Shown here: in pieces, positions 34,601 through 45,299 of the stretch
Position numbering within the stretch: position 1 is the stretch's first letter
Layout of the letters: each line of letters opens with the position of its first letter
DNA from: Membranipora membranacea
Taxonomy: Eukaryota; Bryozoa; Gymnolaemata; Cheilostomatida; Membraniporidae
Reading direction: 5' to 3'
Length of the DNA stretch: 64,000 nt
NCBI GenBank assembly: GCA_914767715.1
Contig: OU612074.1
Span: 14,742,062-14,806,061 of the forward strand
Position numbers and translations under genes: made by a program
Notes under the pieces: generated by a model
The model's database searches: none
Told to the model about the DNA's origin: nothing
What the model saw: the letters and a program-made list of their open reading frames with translations, nothing else

Positions 34601-37600
34601 TGGAAAGAATTGTATTTGTTGAACAGCTTTGTAAGTAGATCAAATGGAAAAAGTTTGAGGACCATATCTTCCCGAATAAACTTTGATTATTTTACTGTAT
34701 ACTGTAAGTTGCCCACATGCTATAGTAAAGTATGGGGAATGAGATGTTATACAGGAAATACTGCATCTGTAACCATAATGAGTTTAGCTCAGGGTTCCAT
34801 TAGCAATATTAAAGAGAATGACACAGCCCCTTTATGAACTGATAGGCAGCAACAGTATTAACACCAGAAGACAACCTTCTCTAACAATGCCGCATGTATA
34901 AGAAAGAGTCGCCATCAGAGCAGGTGGCCAATCAAATGGCTTTGGAATCCCTAGACTCAATACTGCAGAGATCAGCTCATGCCTCAGAGCTGCGCATGCG
35001 CATGATGGTTATTGAGAAAGTCTGCTTTAAAACCATCGAGTCTTTGGACACTAGGAGCCTCATGGTGCTGAATAGTACGGCAGTGTGGTATCCTAGTGCC
35101 TCGAAAGCAACCATTTTACATCTTCAAAGAGCACGGTAGTTTGAGACTCATTTGTAAACATATTTTAAAGATCGAGTGATCATAACCTTGACTGTTTTTC
35201 AGCATCTTGTTTTCCTTGTTGTCATTGTCAGAGGAAACAATCAAGTCTTCAGTGAACACTGTTATTCATACTACTTTCAGCATCCACAAAGCCAGGATCT
35301 AACAAACCCTTACTTCAGCTGAAAGCTCGACAAGCTAGGTCTCAGCGACAAGCCGTAATGAAATGTGAATATGAGAGCCATCATAAGCCATCAAAAGCCA
35401 TCAAGAGCCATCAGAATCAGGATCTCATCAAAGGTGAACACGCGAAGGTCATAAACAATGAAATCCGAACTCAACCTGCCAAGCTGCCCACCAGGAGAGA
35501 GCCTAAAACTGTGGAGGTGAGAACTTATTTACTGTGTGCCCTAGGTGTATATCTTAGTTCTAGGTGTAATAGAGGGGACTTGGAGTCAAGAAAACTATGG
35601 CAACGTCAAAGCAGTCTGGTATCATAACAGGTCAACTGGTTAATAATGGAATACTACTACCATAAACCTTGGTCATGCTTTAGCACATAAACTAAGTAAA
35701 ATGTGCACTACATTCTATCTGTCTTCTATCTGACTTTAGGAGTTATCCATTGACACATCTGTGTATACGGTTCAGACATTATATCAAATTCTCCTGGAAC
35801 TAGTACCAAATGCAGCAGTATCACGATGGATCAACTCTCACAACGCACAAAGGAAACATAACTCGTTCGGATTTATCAAGATTCTTACGCAAGCTGTGTT
35901 GAAAGCATGTTTCAGTGAGTTAATTTTTTTATTACCATGTACGTGTTTAGTGTGGTCGGTTTTTGGAGACTTAATTTTAGCTAGCAGCAGTTTTGCTAGC
36001 TAAGTTACCACTGTCGAACTTACAAAATTGATATTTGATTTCCTCAACTCCCATTGGTCAGTTATTTATATCTTGAAATATCATGGGTGATAGGACCATA
36101 ACCAAGGATGTCAAATTATACCTATTAATACAAAAACTCATACCAGCGCCACAAGAAAATGGCACAGAATCCAAGACAAGTAGTTGTCATTCTAAATACA
36201 GAAATAAAGTTTTCTGGTACTACCGGAAACAAAAATACCGCTTGAATTTGAACACATCATAGGTCATGTTGCTAACTATTTTGTGGGTAATGCAATACAA
36301 GTTACTTACCATTCCTCTGCAGACTCCAGAATAAAAAAAGAAAAATTCATTGTTCATAAATTTATGGAGGAGCTGTGAAGAGATAACATATGTGTATATA
36401 TTTCATTAGCAAGTGCTCCGAGCAATATAGTAATGAAAAAAAAAAGTTGCACCAGAGTGGACATTTCATTTACTAACCATTTTCATCAAATTTTTATAAA
36501 CATCTTTGTCTCATTTCCGTTCTCATGAATTGGCATTGCTTATAATCGATGATGTTTCTTCTCTATCATGAACTCAACCGTGTTAGGGAGATTAACCTGT
36601 TCAAGTAACTCCTTAATTGTCTTGTCAATTTCTGCAGTTTCACTAATTTGAGTGTGTGCATAGACTAGCCTTGATCAATGCTATCAGTCTGATTTATTCT
36701 TCAAATCTATCACTGTAGTTATTGCATACTCTTTTTGATTGTTCAGATTCAGTCCAGGAGTTGGATGAGGAGATGTTGAAAAGCCGTGCACCTCTGCTTA
36801 AACAATTTTACAATCGTGATAAACGAAGAGAAGCTCATGCACTTAATATATTGGAAGAACTGCCTGAGGTACGGGAAAATATGGGTAAGCTACTCTGTTT
36901 AGGTACTGTGTTTGTAATGAGAGGCTAAAAAACTTTTGATTTGAAGGCTGGTCCTATCTATATAGACACATGCATTTGTAGGCAAGACTTGAACTTACAG
37001 CGGGAATATGTTTTAAATCCAGGTAAATATGGCCCTAAATATGGCTTTCTAAAGTCCACATGCTTTTGAAACTTTTATTACAAGGTATACCTGCTATTGG
37101 CCATAATTGTTTAAGAATTTTTTTTTTCTTACCTCAATGATTAACAAGATAGCTGGGGGTTCCCCTTTAGGAGGGGGGCGACTAATACGCCATTTCCTGG
37201 TTAACCCCCAATAAGTTAGAAATAAACATTTTAGTAAGTACAGTAAGTTGCTGGAGAACAGCATGGGCAGGGCAAGAACTTTATAGGAGGAAATTCGGCC
37301 TCGATACTTTAGAAAAGGCGGAAAATTTAGCACCAAATGAGAGGAGTTTATAACGGAACTCCCTCTCGCCAAATACACAGCCCAATAAGTATCAGTTATG
37401 TTTAATATAACTTAAGTAGGCATCTGATTTCCACCTGCCGTGCACCTGTATCTGAGCTGCGGTCCATCCTCTCTTTCTAGCCCAAGTAGCCCCTCCATGA
37501 CGGAAACAGTGCGGTGTGAGTTTTGACTTTATCCCCGCTCTGCCAGCTACTTACTGTAATATTTTCCCAAACTCCTGGGCGGAAACATCAAAGAGTGGTG

Positions 37601-40600
37601 ACTCAGTGCCCTGTCAAGTCTGAGCAGATGACTGGAAGACACTGCAGTTTTCGTGCCTTCTGTAGACTCATTCCTAAACCCTTTCAGCAGCATCTTGAGT
37701 CTTTCTGAGTCCAGGGATACTTTTAGGTCTAACTTGCGAAAAGAATGGCGTAGGGAGGGATGTGGGTCAGTACTGTACTGTAAGCAAGGCCCTCTTTCTT
37801 CAGATGTGCAATCCACAACTCCACCGAAGATTTACAGGCTTCTGTCTGGTAAGGAAGGTCCATGCCGTCACAGAACTTTTTGAATTTGTTAAAATATTTT
37901 TCATAAATCTTTGCAGACGCCGGGCATACTGATGCACCGATCAGTCTGTCCACTTCTTCTTCAAGTTCTACAAAAAGAGGAGGAAAGAATTGAATGTATC
38001 ATTAAATGTACTGATACCTAATTATTATAAGGTCAAGAAGAAACTAATTTATCTCTCGCCACGGGTGAAGAAATGCCCTGCTGACAAGGGGCAACTAATA
38101 CGTCATTGCGATAGCTGTTTGTTAGATCCATGTAATGAAACCCGAGTTGATTGGGTTGAGATGGTGGGGGATGACTATTGGATCTGATCTCATAGCAGAA
38201 AATGTAAGCCGAAATTTCTCTATTTTGCCTCTTGATAGGAGATCTGGACCGATATTATCCACACCTTTCACATGGAATGCGGAGATGTGAATATTCCTGT
38301 ACAGGCAGAGCTTTGCAATGTGGCGAAGCATCCTACGTAGAGCAGGTTCCTTACTGTATAGCTTGTTGATAACGGCGACCAGGGCCATGTTGTCGGTGAA
38401 CACTCGAATGGAACAGTTGGCCACACACTCCTGAAGCATCAGGAGAGCAATCACTATTGGGAACAGTTCCAGCACTGCTATATTAGGCACTGCAACCTGA
38501 GGCCAGGATCCGTAAAACCACTGGTCTCCCCAGACGCCTCCAAAACCCACAGAAGTTGATGCATCTGTGATTAACGGTGAGAATGAAGTAAAATCCACCA
38601 GGACAATGTCGTATGGTTTTTCAGGAGGGGCCTCAAGTAAAGCACACCACACCCTTAGATCCTCTTTCACCTCCTCACTCACTCGCCTTCTCTTGTTCTT
38701 ACTCTGAGACAAAACACCTGCTAATCCACCATACACACTACTAAGGTGAGTGCGTCCTGCTCGCATCACTTGTGCCAAGTAATTCAGGGAGCCTGCTATC
38801 GACTGCCACAACTTTACTCGGGGGGCCTGCAACCGCAAAAATGAGGTGAGCTTCTCTTGGACTTTGACCCTCTTCTAAGCTGGTATAAAGAATGTCCTTC
38901 TTTGTGAGTCTATCCGTAGACCTAAGAAAACTAGCCGTTGAGTTGCCCGGACTGTTTTATGAGCTGCTATGGGGATTCCTACCCAAAGACAAAGGTCCTC
39001 GAAAGCACTAAGGGCTGCATCACAAGCCTCTCTTGAACTCGCCATAAACAGAAAGTCATCTAGATAGTTAAACACATCAGCATCTTCCCTGTAAACATTG
39101 TGGAACATTGACTTTATGCCATCACTAATCCTCTGGAAAATGTTACAAGATGATGAAGCGCCCATTGGAAGCATCCTGTCGATGTGAAACTCTCCCTGGA
39201 CACAAATTTCTAGGTATTTCCAGTCCTGGGTCCGAATAGGGACTATTCTATAGGCATCCGCTAAATCCACTTTGGCTAGCCACACGTTACCAAGAGGCTG
39301 TCTAGCTACCATGCTCTTTGCAAAATCCTCAACTGAACAATAATGGACTGATTTTTTTCCTCTTTGATGAAGTCATTCACAGAGTTACCTTGTGGGGATG
39401 AAAGATTGAAAATCAATCGGTGCTTTGTTCCACATGGTTTTGGTATCACATAAAGAGGATATATTTTTATATCATGAAGCGGAGGGATTGCGAAAGGCCC
39501 TATAACTCTATTGTGTTTTTGTTCTTCTTTCAGTTTAGCCAATAGTGCAGTATTTGCTGGTCTGAGCCTCACTTCCGTTTTTGATATTGAGCAGCTCTCT
39601 TGAACGCCTAGTGAAAGCCCGTTCGAGAACCCTTCTACCATAAATTCTTTGTCCACACAACCCTCTAGTTCAATTGCCAGTTTGGATGGGCTGACTGGAG
39701 TTTGTACCTTATACCTCTCAAAATCTGAAAATAAAGGTTAACATTATGCAATTTGCTAGACACAATTATTTCTGTGCCAATCATAAATGTGACCAAACCC
39801 CCCCTCCTCCCCCCATCCTGAAGAGACCGACTAATACGGCATTATTGACATCACCATGCACAGTTAAGAAGCCTTTTGTTTAGAGCATCTGTAGTCGGGG
39901 TGTTGGGCGCTGTAGCACACCTTGCATTTATGGGCGAAGCGGCAGCTCAGTCCAAACTTACACCCCTCGTGTGAGTTAAACTTGTGACAAAGCTTCCTTT
40001 TATGGGAAAGCTTGGCCCCCGATCTATCCTGGTCGCTGGTCTTTTTGGTGTCTTTTTTTACTGGCTGCTGGATGTTGTTTGCCAGCTCTGTAAGGTACTC
40101 CTCCCAGACTATATCTACATGTTGGGCTTTCAGTTTCCTAAACTGGAAGTCATACTCGACTGCCTCTTTCTCTGCCGCGTGCATTCTTTTTACAATTTGA
40201 AGATGGCGTAGCATGCCCTGAGCCTCGCCAGTAAAGAATTCCAGAGTTAAGCTCATATATATGATATATGCATCTAACCATTTGTAAAAGACCAGATTCT
40301 CATTGTCTTCCACCTCCTCGAAGTAGCCGTCACTTAGGGTGAATTTCTTCCTTGTTTTTGCCCACGAAGATGAGGAAGAAGGCTTTTAAAGCCCACAAAC
40401 TTACCCAGTCGGACCTTTTCTCTGACTTTATCATCGTCCGATGTTGTAGGGACGATGGGCATGGAGCCCAGAGGCCTGACCCTCTTGTTGCTCGCCTGCA
40501 CCTGCACCTGCACCGGAACCACCTCCTCCACTTCTGAATCCTCAAAGCAGCTCGAGTTGATCTCCGAGGTTGTAACCCTGGAGGTAGAAGGTACAGGACC

Positions 40601-42387
40601 TTCAGGCTAAGAAGCCTTTCTCTTGGAAGAGCCGCGAACCGGGGCCTTCCCCTTCCTGCTGGAATCCAACGTTGCCTTACGAGTTGTCTCCTGTAAATCA
40701 TAATAAGAATGAAAACTGCCCTACTCCTTTTACAGCAAATGGCGGGATATCCTTTTATTGTTACATACACAATACTTAGAAATAACAGGGCACTTCCTTT
40801 CCATAAATTAATGACGCCCAGAAATATTAAATTTTTTGAATGTTGCGAACTAAGCATGAGCTAATGCCGACAATTTGAACTTTAGGCAACGGTCATCTTG
40901 TGGCACGGCTATTGATAACACATCACCTTTACAACGCTGTGTATTTCACCACTGTTTTGTATATCATAACACACTTCATTAGCGACAATTCATGTACATT
41001 TATTTCAAATAAACTTTTTGTCTTGAGAATTGTTTTATTGGTATTTAACAAGGACAAAATAACTATACAGCAAATAAAATGATGGTTGAGTGAGGTCCGA
41101 CTAATACGGAATTTAGATCTGCTGGTATCACCAGAGGTTGTGGTGGGCTGCCCATACAATGATGGCCTGGAGATATCGAACGGCTGTTCGGTAACCGTGG
41201 TCAGTAAGGTGGGTGTTGTCTCTGTTTCTCCACGGTTGCCTTCTATCTCAGAGCCAAAAGGTTACCGCCTCATCCCCCAAGTGTCTTTGCTCCATTATGG
41301 ATGCAAACTCCCTGGCTCTCAGATTGTACTGAGGGTTGGACCTTGGCCACTGAGAAGTTATGACGACAGTCTGGGCCCGGTACTGGTCCACCATCTGCCG
41401 TCCTAGATGACCAATCCTGTCAGCCAGTTGAGTTGCAGACATGCCACTGTCGAGATCACTGCCTCCAAGCATCAAGATGACCACATCCACATCTGTTGCC
41501 GAGAGGGCATTCCTCTCTCCCCATCTTATGCCGGCCCCTCTTCTCTCCGTAAATCTAAGTGAAACCCCACTCAGGTGGTGTAAGAGCTCTTGCTGGTATC
41601 TATCCAGTCTTGACACATGGGAATCCCCCATTATGAGTACAGAACAATTCTGGAAATAGAAAGCACAATTGTAAGCAAACAGGCACCACCATTCTTTAGA
41701 TGTTAATTCTTGCACCTACCCAGCTGTTATATATATATAGCGTTAATATAAAGCGAGAAAAGTGATGAATCCATAAGTGCATGAGCGAGAATGAAAGCAT
41801 TCACTTATGCGTTAAATTATGAAATTATTACATTATTTAAAGCGTATGTTACTAAACTACCCTGATTTCCCTCCCCTCAGCCAGATAATCCAAAAAGCCT
41901 TAACTCTGGTTCCCCAGCAGGATGAAGTGGGGTGTTTAAAGTAAGCCGATTAATCCACAGGTAATGGTCACCTCAAAGCCGTTGCTCAACTCTTAAAGAA
42001 GTGCTTCCCTGTGTTGTATAACTCCAGAGCCCTTTGGGGTTGCGTATTTATTATGCAGATAGCTTGATAAACACAACTCAAAACTTAGCCCATACCTGCT
42101 ATTGGCTAAAATTGTTTAAGAATTTTTTTTTACGAATTTGCCATCTAAAGCCATCATTTCTAGCCAGTAATTGAATCAATGACATCAAATTTTTTATTTA
42201 AGCCATATAGTTGATATGATATATGTGGAATTTTGTAGCCTATCTTAGTGACATATTCTATGTATTGTCCGATGAAGATGTAATATCGGATGATTCCTTC
42301 ATCAGCTGGTACTCAAAAAGTATGGATGATGAGGTGAAATGGTCGGTTGCAGAATTCTTCTTAACTCATCTTCGCCATGTAGTTTAA
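31656..42387 (+). CDS. Gene B: RING / B-box-like / coiled-coil protein with eIF4G-type W2 domain
   Basis: Exons 31656-31779, 32122-32265, 33065-33158, 33787-33895, 34453-34630, 35281-35516, 35740-35914, 36747-36884 and 42239-42387. The sum is 1347 nt (448 aa plus stop), in phase at every junction. RING: CPIC, CQHHICQSC, CPEC. B-box-like: CQQC, CGQC, CYS, HDC. The coiled coil again ends VERIVFVEQL. Exon 6 is a basic, histidine-rich linker with an in-frame 8-11 bp DNA repeat (AGCCATCA). Exons 7-9 form a HEAT-like W2 domain: FIKILTQAVLKACF, then LLKQFYNRDKRREAHALNIL, then the acidic AA-box LSDEDVISDDSFISWY and a final AEFFLTHLRHVV. In eIF4G and DAP5 this C-terminal domain binds Mnk kinases or eIF2beta. 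Predicted role: E3 ligase acting on or through the translation-initiation machinery. Intron 8 is 5.35 kb because of the DIRS-like insertion. AATAAA at 42973. Confidence 0.87.
32320..32535 (-). repeat. tRNA-derived SINE, copy 3
   Basis: Minus-strand head with A-box GGTTAGAGCGCC (mutated) and a damaged B box, and the shared body GTGTGCTCCAACCTGCCTGC. Lies in intron 2 of gene B, antisense. Confidence 0.8.
33375..33715. mobile_element. Diverged copy of the 15535-16041 MITE family
   Basis: Left end ATAGACAGTTTTCTGAACCC and right end (complement) ATAGATAGTTTTCTGGAA, 341 bp, in intron 3 of gene B. Confidence 0.6.
33913..33959. repeat. Hairpin just after the exon 4 donor of gene B
   Basis: GAATGAACTTTGAAGTGATAG (33913-33933) and its complement (33938-33959) around a 4-base loop, starting 18 bases after the splice donor at 33896. 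Confidence 0.8.
37392..37967 (-). pseudogene. Tyrosine recombinase of the DIRS/Ngaro-like element, frameshifted and internally deleted
   Basis: Starts after TTTTTGTAG at 37968. The N-terminal SAM-like core is readable (ASAKIYEKYFNKFKKFC) to about 37745, then the frame shifts to RHSFRKLDLKVSLDSERLK. The C-terminus regains the catalytic signature in a third segment (37540-37392): LTPHCFRHGGATWA, then HGRWKSDAYLSYI with the likely nucleophilic tyrosine, then a stop at 37392-37394. Total span is about 190 codons, short for this family, and I cannot find the first catalytic arginine box, so an internal deletion is likely. The enzyme would have joined circular cDNA into the genome. Confidence 0.8.
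38122..39724 (-). pseudogene. Reverse transcriptase-RNase H of the DIRS/Ngaro-like element, two lesions
   Basis: Begins after TTTATTTTCAG at 39725. RT: LFNLSSPQGNSVNDFI, then a one-base shift at an A7 run (about 39352-39360), then LAKVDLADAYRIVPI and the active-site YLDD in FNYLDDFLFM. A TAG at 38875-38877 interrupts before the linker. RNase H follows intact, with aspartate in PLITDASTS, glutamate in AVLELFPIV, and aspartates in VFTDNMALV and VDNIGPDLLS. The gene ends in a stop at 38122. With two lesions it is not functional, though each half is well preserved. Confidence 0.88.
39864..40690 (-). pseudogene. Gag-like protein of the DIRS/Ngaro-like element
   Basis: Starts after GATTTACAG at 40691. 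The first frame (ETTRKATLDSSRKGKAP) meets a TAG after 27 codons and continues PEGPVPSTSRV to about 40334. Another frame then carries the main body (KKFTLSDGYFEEV to the stop at 39864). A strong donor-like GGTAAGT near 40408 leaves open a small intron instead of a frameshift. The C-terminus has a CCCH zinc finger (CHKFNSHEGCKFGLSCRFAHKC) running into a second CxxC/H/C cluster, a nucleic-acid-binding tail. Confidence 0.7.
41128..41649 (-). pseudogene. SGNH/GDSL hydrolase-like ORF of the DIRS/Ngaro-like element, one in-frame stop
   Basis: Starts after TTCTATTTCCAG at 41650. Block I is VLIMGDSHVSRLD with the nucleophile serine. Block II is suggested by the glycine in RRGAGIRWGE, and VVILMLGGSDLD replaces the usual GxND (S for N). 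A TGA at 41248-41250 breaks the frame, but the same frame goes on to block V, DNTHLTDHGYRTAV, with the Asp-x-x-His pair, ending at 41128. Such hydrolase domains are known from Ngaro-type elements and may act as esterases; their role in transposition is unknown. Here it is the 5'-most ORF, before gag. Confidence 0.8.
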
Positions 42388-44459
42388 ATACACAAGTTGA
42401 CTAGGCAACATGAACAATCATTTAAAATCACTAGTATTACAAATCGATAATGTTGAAGACCATACATACACAACAGTCTCTGATATCACGGTTTTGTTTC
42501 TTTTTTGCATAGGACAATCCTGTGATTTTCATGGGAGATCTGTAGCAAATAGTTCTCTTCTGTTTAAGTGCTCCAATCCCTTTTCATATTATACATTTGC
42601 AAATAATTACAGCTTTTTTTTGGTCCTAGCTGCCATAACTCCATTGTCACAAAGGTATTATTTATTAACATTAACATTCTTCGCACATTTTAGGTTAATA
42701 ATCTCAACACTCTACCGAGTTTCTTTTGATTAATTATTTTTGATTACCTATCTTCAGCTGGTACATGGTAATTCTTGAGGAATATCTATAATTTATTACA
42801 CATTGTGATTTGCTCTTTTTTTCTTAGATGGTAAGCTGTGATCTATTTTTCTAAATCAAATTGATTTCAATATATTGTGAGACTCTATATCATATCTATT
42901 CTTATATGAAAATTCATAACACAAAAAAAGGTACATCCGTTGTGTTTTATTTCTTTCATGTATTAACACGAAAATAAAAGAGTACATCTACAATCAAGTT
43001 GCAAACTTGACATCTGCTTATTGATTGAAGATATTAGTATTGTAGTGTAAGCGTTGATTGAAGGTTGGGAATGTTATTAAGCCTGAGAACGGGTCTATAT
43101 TGTCTATAAGAGACGGTCCACTTAAAGTAGCATACAACACCGGCACCACCAGATATAAATCCACTTGCAATTTGCCTTCACAGATAGGCAACACACTCAA
43201 CAATGAAAATCAGAGGTATGAGCTCTGGTTCTGGTTCTTCCTAAACCGCAATGGCTGCAGAAAACCGAATTGATACTGGAAGTTATGTTCTGTTTGTAAT
43301 CTCAGAGAAAAGCGTAATTTTTTTTAATTGAAGGCAAAAATATTGTTTTTGTTGACGATTTTTTCAATTGACATGACTGTTTATGTACTAAGATTAAAAC
43401 AAACAAAAGATAACTGCTTTAATTCTTGAAGCAAATGGTTTTCTACATAAAATTTATCCAGCAATATATTTATTTCGAGAGTATGAACACTTGGCCAATC
43501 ATATCGGGTATGCCTGTTACTACAACAAAATGGTGGAAGAGAATTTGCAATCAAAATACTTAAAATTTTCTAATTTAATACTTTTTTATAACATGCAAAT
43601 TTAGAATGAGTACATCATTACGCATCAAATATCAAAATATAACTTTTGTGGTTGTCTGCTACTTTTAACTTTATAGGACCAGAAAATTAATTCAATGTAC
43701 CACATGCAAAAAAAATAATATTATGATTTAAGGCTGCCTGCAGGCTTCTTTTTCCAACTTAGGTTGGATTCTACCACTTGTCTGTTACTGGTAACCAGCA
43801 GTATTCACCCTTGACATCAAAACTTTAGTTTTTACAATGAAGCTTAGTTGTTGTGATCTTCCCTCACAGAGTACACTGCCGCTTTGGTCCAAAGTTTACA
43901 TACTCTAGTTACACTGTGTTTCAATTGGTACTCAGAACCACAACAAACGAGCTTTCTTGTTACTGAGAACCAGATTAAAGCCAGTGATGGCATTTAAATA
44001 GTTTTTTATTTCTATGCTTTGGACTTAGTTCTGCTCCACGGATCTAAAGAAACTTCTTCCCGCCTTATTGTCCTTTCAATATTCAGGTTTTGGTCATCTT
44101 TTTCCAAATTATGATGATGAAAAATAATATTTTTTGTATATAATTTGCTATCCACAAAGTGTTTAGGCAACATTGCTACCCTCATTTAAAGGAGTAATAT
44201 GAATATTGTGCGAATTGGCAGTATTTGATGGTGATTTTTGACCACACAGAAATTGATTTCATATGTTTTTATTTATCAAAATTAAAAGCTTTTGAGAATT
44301 CTCAATCCATAAAACATGTTGTGGTCATTGTTTGCAGAAGTTTTATTCTATAAACAACAAGATGAAAGTGATGAAGCATCTAAAGCAAAGCAAAGTAATA
44401 GTTAGGTCAAGTCGTAGGATTCAAGTTGGTTTGTCTTCACTGGATAAGATCTGCCATCT
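42388..44459. other. Gene B 3' UTR and gene-poor spacer
   Basis: AT-rich, with many T and A runs. AATAAA at 42973-42978 may be the poly(A) signal of gene B. I found no exon, RNA gene or transposon ORF. Confidence 0.5.
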
Positions 44460-45112
44460 CTAAGATCCGCAGCAGAAACATTTGCCGCTCGACACCAGGT
44501 GACTGAATGGTTTGCAGAAGCTCTCACATTCTGATGTCGGGACATTCGCTCCTGTTGGGTTAGCTACAAATAATAAATAATATGAAGAGGATTGTGCCAA
44601 CAGCTGTCATGATACATGAGATCTGAGATTTGCAATGAGATTTACAATCGAGACAGATGCTATGAACAGAGTTGATATGTATGGTGAGCATAATCTTGTC
44701 ATTCATAACAAAGCTGTGACCTAATTTGAGAGTGATCAGTGCGCCAGCAAGCTGCATGCAACTGACTGAAACTGTGAAAGCTTTCATCCCATAACCAATA
44801 GGGATACGTCAGATAATAGTTAGGAATATAATATTAGCAAGTCTTTCCTTGTAAATTAAAAAGACAACTTATATTAATCCCTCTAAAAGATCGCTTTTTC
44901 AAGAAAAACTCGTATTTGTTTCTTCGCTCCAATTATCTTCGTTGAATTGAAGGTTCAAAATAAGTTTCAATCAATCATTGTGAAGTATGAGAATAGAAGA
45001 TGATAGTTGAGTACTCACGACAGCTCTGTGCAGAAACAATTGACTGCATAACCAGAAGAGTTGCAATAACGATCATAATCATTCCACGTCTTGTGTTTCT
45101 AAAGAGGAGCAT
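44460..45112 (-). CDS. Cysteine-rich secreted peptide, copy 1 (intact)
   Basis: Two exons on the minus strand, 45112-45019 and 44563-44460, 198 nt, 65 aa. Exon 1 is a signal peptide (RRGMIMIVIATLLVMQSIVSA) ending AQSC at a GTGAGT donor. Exon 2 follows TTATTTGTAG and supplies the rest of the mature region (ECESFC, then KCFCC, stop). Mature chain is about 35-40 residues with cysteine pattern C-x13-C-x3-C-x11-C-x-C-C. The C-x3-C plus C-x-C spacing recalls cysteine-stabilised alpha/beta peptides (defensin-like), but the adjacent last pair is atypical. Likely secreted and immune or venom/epidermal in nature; activity cannot be inferred. TATA box and promoter lie about 80 bp upstream. Confidence 0.8.
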
Positions 45113-45190
45113 GGTTATTGCTGTGTTGTTGGATCCTTGATTTTTGGTTGATGATTGAAAGAGTTTGTGTTTCAACTGGAGACAAGTCGA

Positions 45191-45199
45191 CCTTTTATA
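45191..45199 (-). promoter_or_regulatory. TATA box of peptide copy 1
   Basis: TATAAAAGG on the minus strand, 79 bp before the ATG, followed about 25 bp on by ACACAAACTCT. The same pair occurs before copies 2 and 3. Confidence 0.75.
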
Positions 45200-45299
45200 C
45201 GCCAGAAAAAGGCTGCATCACTTTATTTTTGGTAAAGAAAAACAAAAAAGTATGCGATTTATTAACAAATATTGGCACATTGAATAACTTGTATCGAAC

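Larger units (their letters stand above)
37087..42132 (-). mobile_element. DIRS/Ngaro-like tyrosine-recombinase retrotransposon, degenerate
   Basis: On the minus strand the order is SGNH hydrolase, gag, RT/RNase H, tyrosine recombinase. Both ends carry a direct repeat of about 42 bp: TACCTGCTATTGGC..AATTGTTTAAGAATTTTTTT at 37087-37128 and 42093-42132. No integrase or aspartic protease is seen. The tyrosine recombinase with direct terminal repeats is the mark of the Ngaro/DIRS group, in which spliceosomal introns are known. Each ORF block begins after an acceptor-like pyrimidine-AG. Several frames are broken. It lies antisense in the last intron of gene B. Confidence 0.85.

Noticed and set aside
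37094-37378. 94-codon minus-strand ORF after the recombinase
   Set aside because: It starts behind the recombinase stop, overlaps the terminal repeat and has no protein signature.
40330-40857. 175-codon arginine-rich ORF over the gag region
   Set aside because: An alternate frame of the gag block; the frame with the acidic, valine-rich text and the acceptor border fits gag better.
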